From NCBI RefSeq assembly GCF_900240245.1, contig NZ_OESQ01000001.1, positions 1,737,254-1,801,253 of the forward strand: 64,000 nt of DNA. The letters run 5' to 3'. The notes beneath the pieces are model-generated. The model saw only the letters and a program-made list of their open reading frames with translations. It was not told the origin of the DNA and did not search any database. Within the stretch, counting starts at the first letter, position 1, and each line of letters opens with the position of its first letter. Of the stretch, positions 1 to 8,481 are shown piece after piece. The position numbers were made by a program, and so were the translations under genes. Source of the DNA: Lachnoclostridium edouardi (lineage in GTDB: Bacteria; Bacillota; Clostridia; Lachnospirales; Lachnospiraceae).

Positions 1-540
1 TTCAATAATTACATTCTTCAACGTCAAACCTTCCGGTATATAGCCCAATCTCAAAGCTGATATATTGATTTCACGTTCTATTTTTTTATATGCTGTATTT
101 AAACTACCTGCTTCATCTACAGTTTTTACATTTCTCCACGCTATATCATTCCTATTACCTTCAATATCCAACTCCTTATATTTCATTTGACTTTTACCAG
201 TCGCATTTATACAGAAACCAGCAGCGGTAATTGCCAAAGCTGCAGCAATCAACCCAGTTTTGACCATACGTTTTAGGCGGGCATGGCGCCTAGAAGAATC
301 AGGATAACTTTTCTTGTGTTCGTCCTTTAAAGGCACAGGCTGAATTCCCCTCTGGTTAATCTTGGCCATAATAGTGGCAAATTCATCCTTAGGTGCCTTC
401 CAGTCAGAAGGAAGCTCATCACGATGCTCTGTGGCATCATCCAGCATTTTCTCCAGCTGTTCCTTGGAAAAACCGAAAGCTGTCTTGATGTCTTCATCTA
501 TGAAATTTTTTTCTGATTGGTTTTTCCCATATTGTTTCAC
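1..540 (-). CDS. DUF4367-like membrane protein, probable anti-sigma factor (3' part missing)
   Basis: The gene runs off the left edge; 180 codons are present. The start is GTG at 540, preceded by AGAGGTG five bases upstream; no in-frame ATG lies near. Residues 1-92 are charged and probably cytoplasmic, residues about 94-112 form one hydrophobic membrane segment, and the rest is outside. The last visible part (Tyr-Lys-Lys-Ile-Glu, then LGYIPEG) resembles the start of the DUF4367 domain. Such one-membrane-span proteins usually sit directly after an ECF-type sigma gene and act as its anti-sigma factor. Here a sigma gene of the same strand lies at 1726-2256, but murG is inserted between them in the opposite direction. 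The anti-sigma role is inferred from family and position. Confidence 0.6.
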   Translation of the reverse strand, partial: MKQYGKNQSEKNFIDEDIKTAFGFSKEQLEKMLDDATEHRDELPSDWKAPKDEFATIMAKINQRGIQPVPLKDEHKKSYPDSSRRHARLKRMVKTGLIAAALAITAAGFCINATGKSQMKYKELDIEGNRNDIAWRNVKTVDEAGSLNTAYKKIEREINISALRLGYIPEGLTLKNVIIE

Positions 541-589
541 ATTGCACCTCTCTAAAGCGAAAATCCTGTAGTTCCCATATGTTTTAGGG

Positions 590-620
590 TTGACTTTTAT
601 ACTGTTCTGGGTAGTATAGT
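590..620 (+). promoter_or_regulatory. Candidate murG promoter
   Basis: TTGACT at 590-595 and TATAGT at 615-620 lie upstream of murG. The spacer is 19 bases, longer than the ideal 17, so this is only a candidate. Confidence 0.3.
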
Positions 621-664
621 AATAGAAGTATTATAAGAATCCCATTTCAGGAGGTAACTATTAC

Positions 665-1732
665 ATGAAAAAAATCATCCTGACCGGCGGTGGAACAGCC
701 GGGCATGTTACTCCGAATCTTGCCCTCATCCCTTCTCTAAAGGAACTTGGATATGAGATTCACTATATTGGCTCCTATCAAGGTATGGAAAAGAAATTAA
801 TTGAAGATGCTGGTATTGACTATCATGGCATCTCTTCCGGTAAACTTCGCCGATATTTTGATCTGAAAAATTTTTCCGATCCCTTCCGTGTTTTAAAGGG
901 CTACGGCGAGGCATTAAAATTAATGAAAAAATACAAACCGGATGTTGTATTTTCCAAAGGTGGTTTTGTTGCTGTTCCAGTTGTTTTGGCTGCGAAACAT
1001 TATAAAATTCCAGCCATCATCCATGAATCCGATATGACACCAGGACTTGCGAATAAAATTTGCATTCCTTCTGCTAAGACTATTTGCTGTAATTTTCCGG
1101 AGACATTAAATTATCTCCCAAAAGACAAGGCAATTCTTACTGGTTCTCCTATTAGAAAAGAACTTTTGGAGGGAGATCGTCTAACTGGGCTTCAATATGC
1201 TCATCTCTCTGCCAATAAACCTGTTATTTTAGTTATCGGCGGAAGCTTAGGCTCTATTACTGTAAACTCTGCTGTCCGCAAGGTTCTTCCAAAGCTTTTA
1301 AACAGATATCAGGTAATACATATCTGCGGAAAAGGAAATCTGGATGAATCCCTTATTAATTTAGACGGATACAAACAGTATGAATACGTAGATACACCTT
1401 TAAAACATTTTTTTGCCGCTGCAGATATTGTAGTCTCCAGAGCAGGCGCCAACTCCATTTGCGAAATTCTGGCTCTCAGAAAACCTAATGTGTTAATTCC
1501 GCTCTCCGCCGCTGCTAGCCGGGGAGATCAGATACTTAACGCGAAGTCTTTTGAGAAGCAAGGATTCAGTACTGTATTGGAAGAGGAGCAATTAACAGAG
1601 TTCTCATTAGAACAAGCAATTCTGGATACAGACCAAAATCGCAACTCCTTTATCAAAGCGATGGAACAAAGTCCTCTTTCCAATGCAGTGGATACGATTA
1701 TTCAGCTGATCGAATCTTATTCCACTCAGTAA
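665..1732 (+). CDS. murG: MurG-family GlcNAc transferase
   Basis: UDP-GlcNAc:undecaprenyl-PP-MurNAc-pentapeptide GlcNAc transferase, which makes lipid II from lipid I on the inner face of the membrane. The 355-residue product has the usual family length. It shows the N-terminal glycine-rich loop GGGTAGH (residues 8-14), the SKGG motif, HESD near residue 120, and the C-terminal donor-site motif SRAGANSICE. The ATG at 665 follows AGGAGG. The gene stands alone, outside a dcw cluster. It converges with the sigma gene on the other strand, overlapping it by seven bases, and lies between that sigma gene and its likely anti-sigma partner. It may be a second murG copy, which cannot be judged from this window. 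Confidence 0.88.
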   Translation: MKKIILTGGGTAGHVTPNLALIPSLKELGYEIHYIGSYQGMEKKLIEDAGIDYHGISSGKLRRYFDLKNFSDPFRVLKGYGEALKLMKKYKPDVVFSKGGFVAVPVVLAAKHYKIPAIIHESDMTPGLANKICIPSAKTICCNFPETLNYLPKDKAILTGSPIRKELLEGDRLTGLQYAHLSANKPVILVIGGSLGSITVNSAVRKVLPKLLNRYQVIHICGKGNLDESLINLDGYKQYEYVDTPLKHFFAAADIVVSRAGANSICEILALRKPNVLIPLSAAASRGDQILNAKSFEKQGFSTVLEEEQLTEFSLEQAILDTDQNRNSFIKAMEQSPLSNAVDTIIQLIESYSTQ

Positions 1733-2256
1733 TCTTTATAATCCGGCCCCAACCTTTTCTTCAATTCTAATCTAGCTTTCATCAATCGGGAGCGGCAGGC
1801 CGTTCCCGAAATTCCTAAAATCTTACCTGCCTCACTACTGGTATAGTCTAGTAAACAGCAGTAAAGAATTACCTCTTTCCAATCATCGCGCATTTCCATA
1901 ATACAATCATAAAGTCGTTTATACTTTTCTTTATCCACAACTGTGTCGGCAATATCTTTGCTAACAAGATGTAACAGATTTCCGACTTCTATCATTCCTT
2001 CTTCAGAATCCATGCTAATAATTTCAGGACGATATTTTCTCCAATAATCCAGACATTTTCTTATGAGAATCGTCGTTAACATAGATTTTCTGTTGCTCAT
2101 GTTTACTGGATAATGTTTGTAATACGAAATAAAAGTTTCTTGAACAATATCATCTACATCGTCACGAGGGATTTTGTAATGCATTGCGATGATGCGCAAA
2201 GACTCCTGATATGTTTCATACATGGATTGGAACATCTCATTTATCATTGGTTCCAT
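1726..2256 (-). CDS. ECF-like sigma-70 family factor
   Basis: A 176-residue protein with a sigma region 2 near residues 30-50 (DDIVQETF) and a region 4 helix-turn-helix near 140-170 (SSEAGKILGIS). This is the two-domain layout of extracytoplasmic-function-type sigma factors. It should direct RNA polymerase to a small regulon that includes its own operon. The ATG at 2256 follows AGGGAG with good spacing. It lies just downstream of the HIT gene, at the end of a minus-strand run that begins with the Tad locus. The expected membrane anti-sigma gene is at 1-540, beyond the inverted murG. The signal it responds to is not visible in the sequence. Confidence 0.8.
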   Translation of the reverse strand: MEPMINEMFQSMYETYQESLRIIAMHYKIPRDDVDDIVQETFISYYKHYPVNMSNRKSMLTTILIRKCLDYWRKYRPEIISMDSEEGMIEVGNLLHLVSKDIADTVVDKEKYKRLYDCIMEMRDDWKEVILYCCLLDYTSSEAGKILGISGTACRSRLMKARLELKKRLGPDYKDY

Positions 2257-2274
2257 GTTATCTCCCTTGTATGA

Positions 2275-2694
2275 TTACTGTAATTCTCCTTTTATTTGAT
2301 TTGCAACCTCAGCCAGCTCTTCAGCGCTTGCTTTGCCTGGCTCCCACGCTACCATCACCGGTCCGTTGTCATACCGGGGGATTACATGTACATGAAAGTG
2401 AAAAACTGTCTGACCTGCTGCAGTTCCGTTATTCTGTACTACATTAAATCCGGAACAATTTAATGATTTCTTCATTGCAGCTCCTATCTTTGCCGCCACA
2501 GAAAGTACTTTCTCTGCTGTCCTTTCATCTAAAGAACATAAATCTGCAAAATGATTTTTCGGCAGAATTAATGCATGTCCTCTTGATGCCGGACTAAGAT
2601 CCAGTATCACCCGAAAATCCGGATCCTCATAAATTGTTGCAGACGGTATTTCTCCATTTGCAATTTTGCAAAAGATGCAGTCTTTCTCTTTCAT
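2275..2694 (-). CDS. HIT (histidine triad) family nucleotide-binding protein
   Basis: A 139-residue HINT-type protein with the histidine triad HFHVHV at residues 99-104. An N-terminal Cys-Ile-Phe-Cys pair (Cys6, Cys9) is typical of the zinc-binding branch. The family hydrolyses purine nucleoside phosphoramidates and adenylated lysine in the cytoplasm. The start ATG at 2694 follows GAGGAGG. It sits between rhomboid and sigma genes on the same strand with short gaps, so co-transcription is likely, but no functional link is evident. Confidence 0.9.
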   Translation of the reverse strand: MKEKDCIFCKIANGEIPSATIYEDPDFRVILDLSPASRGHALILPKNHFADLCSLDERTAEKVLSVAAKIGAAMKKSLNCSGFNVVQNNGTAAGQTVFHFHVHVIPRYDNGPVMVAWEPGKASAEELAEVANQIKGELQ

Positions 2695-2722
2695 TTTATC
2701 CTCCTCATTTGTATTTCTTTAT

Positions 2723-3325
2723 TCATTCTAATCTGCTTGGCTTGCGGTAAAATACTGCAGCAAGCAGAATTCCCAGAATCAAACCGCTTATATGGGCGGC
2801 GTTGTCTACCCCCGTTCCTGTAAAGCCGTAATACAAAGAACAAATTACTAACATAATCAGTTGTCTGCTGCTTAAATCTTCTAGTCGTCCTTTATTTACA
2901 GCCACTGCATAGATTAATCCACCTATTACACCAAAAATAGCTCCTGATGCACCAGCAGAAACGGTTAAGCGATTGCTCTGAATGCTAATTAGCATGGAGA
3001 TTATATTGGCACCTGCTCCGCAGACAAAGTAAAAAATAAAATACTTAATTTCTCCAAGCGCTCTTTCCAGATTATCCCCCAGTACAAATAGGATAATCAT
3101 ATTATTCAGCAAATGGGAAAAGCCAATGTGTATAAACATAGACGTAAATATACGATAATATTCACCTTGTTCCACTACAAGAGGCGCGTACATTGCCCCA
3201 TATCGCTTCAGCAAATCCAGATCTTCCGTTGGGCCCTTTAACTCCAGAAACAGAAAATACAGGACATTAACCACAATAATGGTTATGTTGACATACGCTC
3301 TCTTCTTATAGTAAAACTGTTTCAT
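2723..3325 (-). CDS. Rhomboid family intramembrane serine protease
   Basis: A 200-residue polytopic membrane protein. The catalytic serine lies in GASG (Ser127) and the histidine in AAHISG (His178), which form the rhomboid dyad. About six membrane segments are visible, and HIGFSHLLNNM near residues 66-76 matches the conserved N-terminal rhomboid motif. I chose the ATG at 3325 because AAGGAG precedes it at good spacing; an in-frame ATG seven codons upstream lacks a ribosome site. It follows the Tad locus on the same strand. A role in cleaving Tad or other envelope proteins is possible, but this is inference only. Confidence 0.88.
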   Translation of the reverse strand: MKQFYYKKRAYVNITIIVVNVLYFLFLELKGPTEDLDLLKRYGAMYAPLVVEQGEYYRIFTSMFIHIGFSHLLNNMIILFVLGDNLERALGEIKYFIFYFVCGAGANIISMLISIQSNRLTVSAGASGAIFGVIGGLIYAVAVNKGRLEDLSSRQLIMLVICSLYYGFTGTGVDNAAHISGLILGILLAAVFYRKPSRLE

Positions 3326-3383
3326 TATACACTCCTTGCGTTGCATATTGCTATTTTAACATAATTCGTAATATTTGTTAAGA

Positions 3384-4583
3384 TCATATAAACAAAAAGC
3401 CCTGGTCTGCTATGTATATTTCATCGCCTATTTCGACAAAAATCGACTCATTAGCTTCAAGAGTTTTTCCTCTTACAACCGTGCCGTTTGTAGAGTTTAA
3501 ATCAGTTATCCTATATCCACTTTCCTCCCGGTCAATTCTTACATGGAGACGACTTACAGTTTCTTCTTTCATCACATAATCTACCAACGATTCCTGTTTG
3601 CCAATAAGAAATGGATAGTAAGGAATCACTATCTCCTCCCTATCTCTTTTTAGGCTGATTAGTCTGCGTATTTCAGCCCGTTCTCCTGAGTTTTTCAATA
3701 ACACTGTATCATCCCTGGAAAGCCTTTGAACATCTGCCTGAATCAGCGCATCTTTGCTCTCCTCTTTCTCCTCAGGTTCTTCTATCTCTAAAAGCCATGG
3801 ATTAATAACCTTTTCTTTTTTGGTCTGCTCCAGGTTACTTTCTCCTTTCTCAGGCCTGATTCTCAAGTTAAAAATTTTTTTCAGCCATAGATCCTTCTTA
3901 ATCTTTTCTGGTTCAGCTGCTGATAAGGATAATTGTTTCTCTTGATTTTGTCCTTTATAATTATATTCCCTACCCCCTGACTCTTTCAAGCAGTTTTCTT
4001 CTATATATGTATTTTTTTCTTTGCCGTATATTTCAGCATCACACTTTTCGCTATGTATCAACCGCAATAGATCCCTAATCCCATAATTTTCTTTTTGGCT
4101 TTCCTGATATAAGCTGTAGCCTAAAACAACTCCCTCCTTATCTTTATGGTTCAGTTTTCCTAAAAGATACTGAAGAAGCTGCCTTAATAATTCTGGAAAG
4201 CTTTCATCTCTTCCTGGCACAAAGCATAAATAAACCTTCCCATTTTCCGGTTCTACATAAATATATTCTGCAGACAAAAGAACATGGCGTTCTTCTAAGA
4301 GATAGATTCCCATTTCTTCCAATGCCTTGGCAATACCACAAATCAATGTCTTTAGCTCTTCCGCTCCAACTGCACGGCTGTCTAACATACGACTTAGCGG
4401 TTGTCTGGACGTAATTTCATAATAATAGTATATTTTCTTATCTATTTGCTTCAGATAAAAGTTTAATAAGCCCTGAATTTTATTTTCTTCCAGCATTCTG
4501 ATTTCATAGCTTTCTGTTTCTGCTGAATCCGGCTCAATAATCAGATAATTATGTCTCATTTCTCTTTGATATTTAATTTCCAT
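3384..4583 (-). CDS. DUF6382 and FHA domain protein of the Tad locus
   Basis: A 399-residue protein with two recognisable parts. The N-terminal part (about residues 1-175) resembles DUF6382, often paired with FHA in Lachnospiraceae Tad loci. The C-terminal 90 residues form an FHA domain, seen from the pattern SRLHVRI, then DLNSTNGT. FHA domains bind phosphothreonine peptides, so the protein probably links pilus assembly to Ser/Thr kinase signalling. The middle (180-300) is charged and low in complexity. The ATG at 4583 follows GAGGA at a spacing of eight, and the gene overlaps the previous one by 11 bases, which suggests translational coupling. No kinase gene is visible in the window. Confidence 0.75.
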   Translation of the reverse strand: MEIKYQREMRHNYLIIEPDSAETESYEIRMLEENKIQGLLNFYLKQIDKKIYYYYEITSRQPLSRMLDSRAVGAEELKTLICGIAKALEEMGIYLLEERHVLLSAEYIYVEPENGKVYLCFVPGRDESFPELLRQLLQYLLGKLNHKDKEGVVLGYSLYQESQKENYGIRDLLRLIHSEKCDAEIYGKEKNTYIEENCLKESGGREYNYKGQNQEKQLSLSAAEPEKIKKDLWLKKIFNLRIRPEKGESNLEQTKKEKVINPWLLEIEEPEEKEESKDALIQADVQRLSRDDTVLLKNSGERAEIRRLISLKRDREEIVIPYYPFLIGKQESLVDYVMKEETVSRLHVRIDREESGYRITDLNSTNGTVVRGKTLEANESIFVEIGDEIYIADQGFLFI

Positions 4584-4965
4584 CCTTCTTTTCCTCATTA
4601 TCAAATATAGATATCATCCTCATAAAGTTTTCCGGATCATAGATCTCTGTTTCTAAATTGATAGACCATTCATTATTTTTGATTTCGCCCTTTACGGTAT
4701 TTCTGTTTACAGATGTCTCCAATTGCCACTCTTTTGAAAGTAACCTGCTGACCCGCTGCCCCTTTTCAATATTAATACGGCCTCCCTCCTCCTGGTGGCG
4801 CAGCTTCTCCACCCTTTGCTGTAAAGCCATTGCGCCACAGGTTTCATCGTGTATTTTATATGCATTTTGAATCAATGTGCAAAGTACAAGTAAGACTAAA
4901 GACATCACGGCCGCGGCCTCAACTGTATAACTAGCTGCAGCCTTATATGTAAATAACTTTTTTAT
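4573..4965 (-). CDS. TadE-like minor pilin, start uncertain (possible ATA)
   Basis: A protein of about 130 residues with one N-terminal hydrophobic helix preceded by SYTVEAAA, a prepilin-like site with Glu near the helix start. The rest is soluble and polar. It probably acts as a TadE-type pseudopilin cleaved by the peptidase encoded just upstream. No ATG, GTG or TTG lies near the helix. The best fit is an ATA at 4965 overlapping the TAA stop of the peptidase gene, followed by AAA AAG; a CTG at 4980 and an ATG at 5055 inside the upstream gene are alternatives. It overlaps the next gene by 11 bases. The reading frame is well supported, the start is not. Confidence 0.6.
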   Translation of the reverse strand: MKKLFTYKAAASYTVEAAAVMSLVLLVLCTLIQNAYKIHDETCGAMALQQRVEKLRHQEEGGRINIEKGQRVSRLLSKEWQLETSVNRNTVKGEIKNNEWSINLETEIYDPENFMRMISIFDNEEKKDGN

Positions 4966-5408
4966 AGAAAAGTAATCCAGATTCCTACAGGAAAGGCAAA
5001 TGGGAGAAATGGCACGGTTTTCCCGGAAACAGAAATATTTTTTATTTTTCCCCATAGAAAAATACCCATTGTAAAAACTCCGCAAAGCATTACTGAAATA
5101 CTGAACAAAAGAATATTTCTTTGAAAACCAAGAAAAATACCTGTTACTAAAAAGAATAAGCCGTCTCCCTCTCCTATAGCCCCACATGTCATACGACTTA
5201 GAAACAGCAGGCCTGTACCTAAAGAAATGCTTAATAAAATTGCCTGCAAATCCTGCAAATGCAGCAGACACAGATTGATATACCAGGCCAAACTTCCAAA
5301 AAGACCATATACCCATATTCCTACCTCTTTCCTCTTTGCATCCTGCCAGGAAGCAATACTGATAAAACTAATAAATACGATCTGCCTTGCTGTATTCATA
5401 ACTAACAT
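4962..5408 (-). CDS. A24 family prepilin peptidase (TadV/CpaA-like), second copy
   Basis: A 148-residue polytopic membrane protein. The first aspartate lies in WQDAKRKEV near residue 22, and the second catalytic motif is GEGDG (a GxGD aspartyl protease signature) near residue 78. This class cleaves the leader of type IVb prepilins at the membrane. ATG at 5408 follows GAGGAG. It lies between two TadE-like genes, and a second A24 peptidase begins the locus at about 13.17 kb. Two peptidases in one Tad locus suggests separate processing of the major pilin and the TadE-like proteins, though that is inference. Confidence 0.82.
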   Translation of the reverse strand: MLVMNTARQIVFISFISIASWQDAKRKEVGIWVYGLFGSLAWYINLCLLHLQDLQAILLSISLGTGLLFLSRMTCGAIGEGDGLFFLVTGIFLGFQRNILLFSISVMLCGVFTMGIFLWGKIKNISVSGKTVPFLPFAFPVGIWITFL

Positions 5409-5415
5409 TTTCTCC

Positions 5416-6345
5416 TCACCTTCCCTTAGAACAATATGTACATGGCCCCAGATATTCTACCTCATTTAAAGGTACTGCTTTCACATAAGCTGTAATAGAA
5501 CTGCAGCTGCTGTCTTTATGAAAACTAATACCACTGGGCATAATATAAACAGTACCTTCCTTTATTCCTCCTGCACATCTGCTGCAGGGGTAGTACTTTC
5601 CCCCATTTGTATTTCGTGCTGTCTCCAGCTGTTCATAATCAACAGCTGTTAGCTGATTATATAAATAGTGACATAATCGAGAAGTATGATACCTTGTACT
5701 TCCTTTTCCTATATATACTGTTTGATTTTCTTCTGATAATTGCCCGCTGTCTCCCACTCCCAAAAGCCCATCAATTCCAATCCAGGCCCTGCGGCAGCAT
5801 CTGGCAGTCTGCTTTACAGATTCCAAACGAAATACTGGAAAAGGAAGATTTATTTCATAATCAATAATTAAATCAATATTTTCTCCATCAGCCATAATCC
5901 TTGACCTGGCTGCAGACAACTTGCCCACAGCCTTGGTATCCAGTATTTTATGCATCTCCCTCTCAATCATCGCCGCTGTTATGCTCTTTAAAAATATGTT
6001 TGTATCTTCACCGGATATTTTTCCAGTATTGATAAAAAACCCTTTTTTTGTTTGTTCTTCAATATAAATATACTGGGCCGCTTTTTCTCCTACATTCTCT
6101 AAAGCAGCCTGTACCTGTCTCCTTGTATTCATTATTTTCATAGAAAGCATTAAAAGTACTATAAAAAACAAAAAAAGTGATAAGCCAATGGCTGCTTCTA
6201 CAGCCATACTTCCCTTTAAACTGATAAGTAGAAGGTCAGACAGACACACCCTTTTCTCAGAATGCTTTCTATCTAAGGGGGACTGTACTTGGAGAGTTAC
6301 ATTGATTATTTTTTCCATCCGATTCTGCTTCCCGGAAAAGGGCAT
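5416..6345 (-). CDS. TadE/TadG-like pseudopilin with C-terminal cysteine-rich repeats
   Basis: A 309-residue protein. Residues about 45-75 form a prepilin-like helix after GSMAVEAAIG, with Glu five residues after the glycine. A soluble domain follows, and the last 100 residues carry two similar cysteine units. The first has YHTSRLCHYL and then PCSRC; the second has FHKDSSC and then PCTYC. Each unit could bind a metal or form disulfides outside the cell. ATG at 6345 follows GGAGG nine bases away. The gene sits between DUF5702 and the second prepilin peptidase, supporting a role as a Tad pilus minor component. The cysteine-rich tail is unusual for TadE/TadG. Confidence 0.72.
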   Translation of the reverse strand: MPFSGKQNRMEKIINVTLQVQSPLDRKHSEKRVCLSDLLLISLKGSMAVEAAIGLSLFLFFIVLLMLSMKIMNTRRQVQAALENVGEKAAQYIYIEEQTKKGFFINTGKISGEDTNIFLKSITAAMIEREMHKILDTKAVGKLSAARSRIMADGENIDLIIDYEINLPFPVFRLESVKQTARCCRRAWIGIDGLLGVGDSGQLSEENQTVYIGKGSTRYHTSRLCHYLYNQLTAVDYEQLETARNTNGGKYYPCSRCAGGIKEGTVYIMPSGISFHKDSSCSSITAYVKAVPLNEVEYLGPCTYCSKGR

Positions 6346-6369
6346 GTCTGCCTGCCTCCTCTCAATGAT

Positions 6370-8277
6370 TTAATATGCTTTTTCCGCCTCAGCTTCCATT
6401 TGATAACCCCCTGTTTCTTTCTTGTTTTCCACAAAAGGAAGTCTGAGAAAAAGATGTTTTCCACAAATATCCGCTTTTATATGTATATAACAGGCACATT
6501 GCTTTATAGAAAATCCAGGCTGTTTTCTCTGAATATTCATCTGAATTACATCCATCATTCTATAATACTTTTGTGACGAATTTTTAAGAAACAGCATTAA
6601 CTTTAAATATTCCTCATACCCAAGTCCCCTGCCTTCCCTTCCGTATGGATTGGAATCCAGCTTACTATTTTTCCCTATGTCTAAAATTTGTTCTACGCCT
6701 AACTTCCAATCCTCAGCTGTTTTTATTAACGGTATTTTTTCTCCGGAAAGTAAGCTTTTAATATCATAAGCTGCTTCAGCAGATGCCCATATATTCATAA
6801 TTAAAAACGCCATTATGGGAACTAGGGGAGCCAGTCCGCTGGCTCCCACAATTACTTCCGCCAACTGAACTGCTGCCTGCCGTTTCTCCTTATCGCTTAA
6901 AATATGAAGAAAGTTTAACCCTTCTCTAATTAAAAATATATCTCCTACAGCAATTGACAGATTTTCTCTGTCTGTCAGTTTCCCTCCGATTAAATACTCT
7001 AATTCATACTGCACCTCCTTTTCCTCATCTAAAAAATCAGAAAAGAACATTCCGCAATATTCGTTTACTATTAGATTATTGATTAAGGATGTGTATTCTC
7101 CTTCTGTTTCTTCATATATAGATGAAGGAAAACTACTATTAGGCAGTACTGCCTGGGACACTTCTTTTCCCTCCGGTATTACTACAGATAAAAGCCCTTT
7201 TTCTAACAAACCTTTTGTCTGTTCCAAAAAACTTTGCTTTTCCTTGTCAGCTGTGCCGTGGGCGCATAATAATTCTGCCTGCTTAAATCTTTCAAAATGC
7301 CTTTGTACTGGTCTCCATAACGCTTCTTCATCCAGCTCATCCTCTTCATCTTCTCCCTCCCATTCACTAATATATTGTTCTACTGCTTCAGCCTCTTCCA
7401 TAACTGCTTCCACCAAATCCATATTTTGCTCTGCAATACTTTTTAAACCTGCGATCTCTTTTCTCCTCTCCCCTTCCTCCATAATATAAGAATCGTATTT
7501 TCCTATTTCCGCTTCCAGCATACTTTTAGATGAGCTGGTTAAGTCCTTACTTTCCGCAATATAATATTGTCTGCTTTCTTCCAACTCTCTCCTCAGCTCA
7601 TCTGCCTTCTCTTCATAGTTATCCACAAGATCTGGGATTTTCTTCAATTCTTTCAACAGCTTTTTCCCCCTATCCAGAAATCCAGAGCCGTCTAAATCCT
7701 CTAAACTATTCTGTGCCTCTTTATATAGCTCCTTTTGTCTTTCCAGGTACTGATCCAGCCTCTCCACTGCCTTCTCCAGCTTCACTGCTTGACCAGTTTC
7801 TTTACTATATTGGTCTGCAATGCGCTTTGTGGCGGCGGCCTCCTTTAACTCTTTCTTCAGATCTTCTGCTGTATCTTCCTGAAAATTCAGATTCCAAACG
7901 CCAAATTTCATATAATCTAAAACTTGTTTTTCAAGATTTCTTCCCCCATGGTCTGTAATATGACTTATCTCCTCCAGATCTGTCTTTTTTATATCCATTG
8001 CATACCACCCTGCGGCATCTTTATAAGTCGTCAGATACTTTTCAAATTCGTCTTTTAGCTCTTCTTCTGTCCTATATTCCCGCACAAGAATTCTATATTG
8101 ATTCCATATATCCCGGTGATAACCGCTAAAAAGAGAATCCATGGAGGAATGTACTGCTGTCTGTAAATAACATCTGATTCCTTCTAAACGGGCAGACTCC
8201 AGAATCCCAAACATTAATCCGCAAATGCACATAATTGTCATACTTAAAAATACTGTAATCTGCCCTTTGACTTTCAT
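6370..8277 (-). CDS. DUF5702 protein of the Tad locus
   Basis: A 635-residue protein that starts with KGQITVFLS followed by one hydrophobic helix, the hallmark of DUF5702 proteins in clostridial Tad loci. The region from about 60 to 350 is highly charged and rich in Glu and Lys with coiled-coil character; hydrophobic stretches occur near residues 460-495. It probably serves as a large TadG-like component anchored in the membrane and extending outside. Its ATG overlaps the stop of the Flp pilin gene (TAATG), so the two are translationally coupled. No catalytic motif was recognised. Confidence 0.72.
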   Translation of the reverse strand: MKVKGQITVFLSMTIMCICGLMFGILESARLEGIRCYLQTAVHSSMDSLFSGYHRDIWNQYRILVREYRTEEELKDEFEKYLTTYKDAAGWYAMDIKKTDLEEISHITDHGGRNLEKQVLDYMKFGVWNLNFQEDTAEDLKKELKEAAATKRIADQYSKETGQAVKLEKAVERLDQYLERQKELYKEAQNSLEDLDGSGFLDRGKKLLKELKKIPDLVDNYEEKADELRRELEESRQYYIAESKDLTSSSKSMLEAEIGKYDSYIMEEGERRKEIAGLKSIAEQNMDLVEAVMEEAEAVEQYISEWEGEDEEDELDEEALWRPVQRHFERFKQAELLCAHGTADKEKQSFLEQTKGLLEKGLLSVVIPEGKEVSQAVLPNSSFPSSIYEETEGEYTSLINNLIVNEYCGMFFSDFLDEEKEVQYELEYLIGGKLTDRENLSIAVGDIFLIREGLNFLHILSDKEKRQAAVQLAEVIVGASGLAPLVPIMAFLIMNIWASAEAAYDIKSLLSGEKIPLIKTAEDWKLGVEQILDIGKNSKLDSNPYGREGRGLGYEEYLKLMLFLKNSSQKYYRMMDVIQMNIQRKQPGFSIKQCACYIHIKADICGKHLFLRLPFVENKKETGGYQMEAEAEKAY

Positions 8278-8453
8278 TAGTACACCTCTTTAGACTGGCT
8301 GTTTATCTCCTTAAAAATATTGTTCAGCAGTTTACCAATTTGTTCCTTAAAAATAATTACCAGTCCAATCAGAACCACCAATATTAAAACTACCTCGATT
8401 ACTCCGATTCCGTCATTATCAGTTATAAAGTTTTTCAGCTCTCTGTATATCAT
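8277..8453 (-). CDS. Flp1-type type IVb prepilin, 58 residues
   Basis: A short gene encoding 58 residues. The order is a short positively charged leader, the cleavage-like sequence DGIGVIE (Gly15, with Glu at position +5), a strongly hydrophobic helix at about residues 18-35, and a polar tail. This is the pattern of Flp pilins, the main subunit of Tad fibres. GGGAGG lies six bases before the ATG at 8453. The stop overlaps the ATG of the DUF5702 gene. Its place right after the TadB/TadC genes and the presence of prepilin peptidases support the call. Confidence 0.82.
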   Translation of the reverse strand: MIYRELKNFITDNDGIGVIEVVLILVVLIGLVIIFKEQIGKLLNNIFKEINSQSKEVY

Positions 8454-8481
8454 TCTAGTCCTCCCTTTCTCATAATAATAT

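Noticed and set aside
362..571. Plus-strand ORF opposite the anti-sigma-like gene
   Set aside because: It is serine-rich shadow sequence of the minus-strand gene and has no ribosome site.
4966..5316. A longer reading frame extends the TadE-like gene upstream to an ATG at 5316
   Set aside because: It overlaps the prepilin peptidase gene in another frame, its sequence there is rich in aromatic and basic residues without family features, and the true coding frame is the peptidase.
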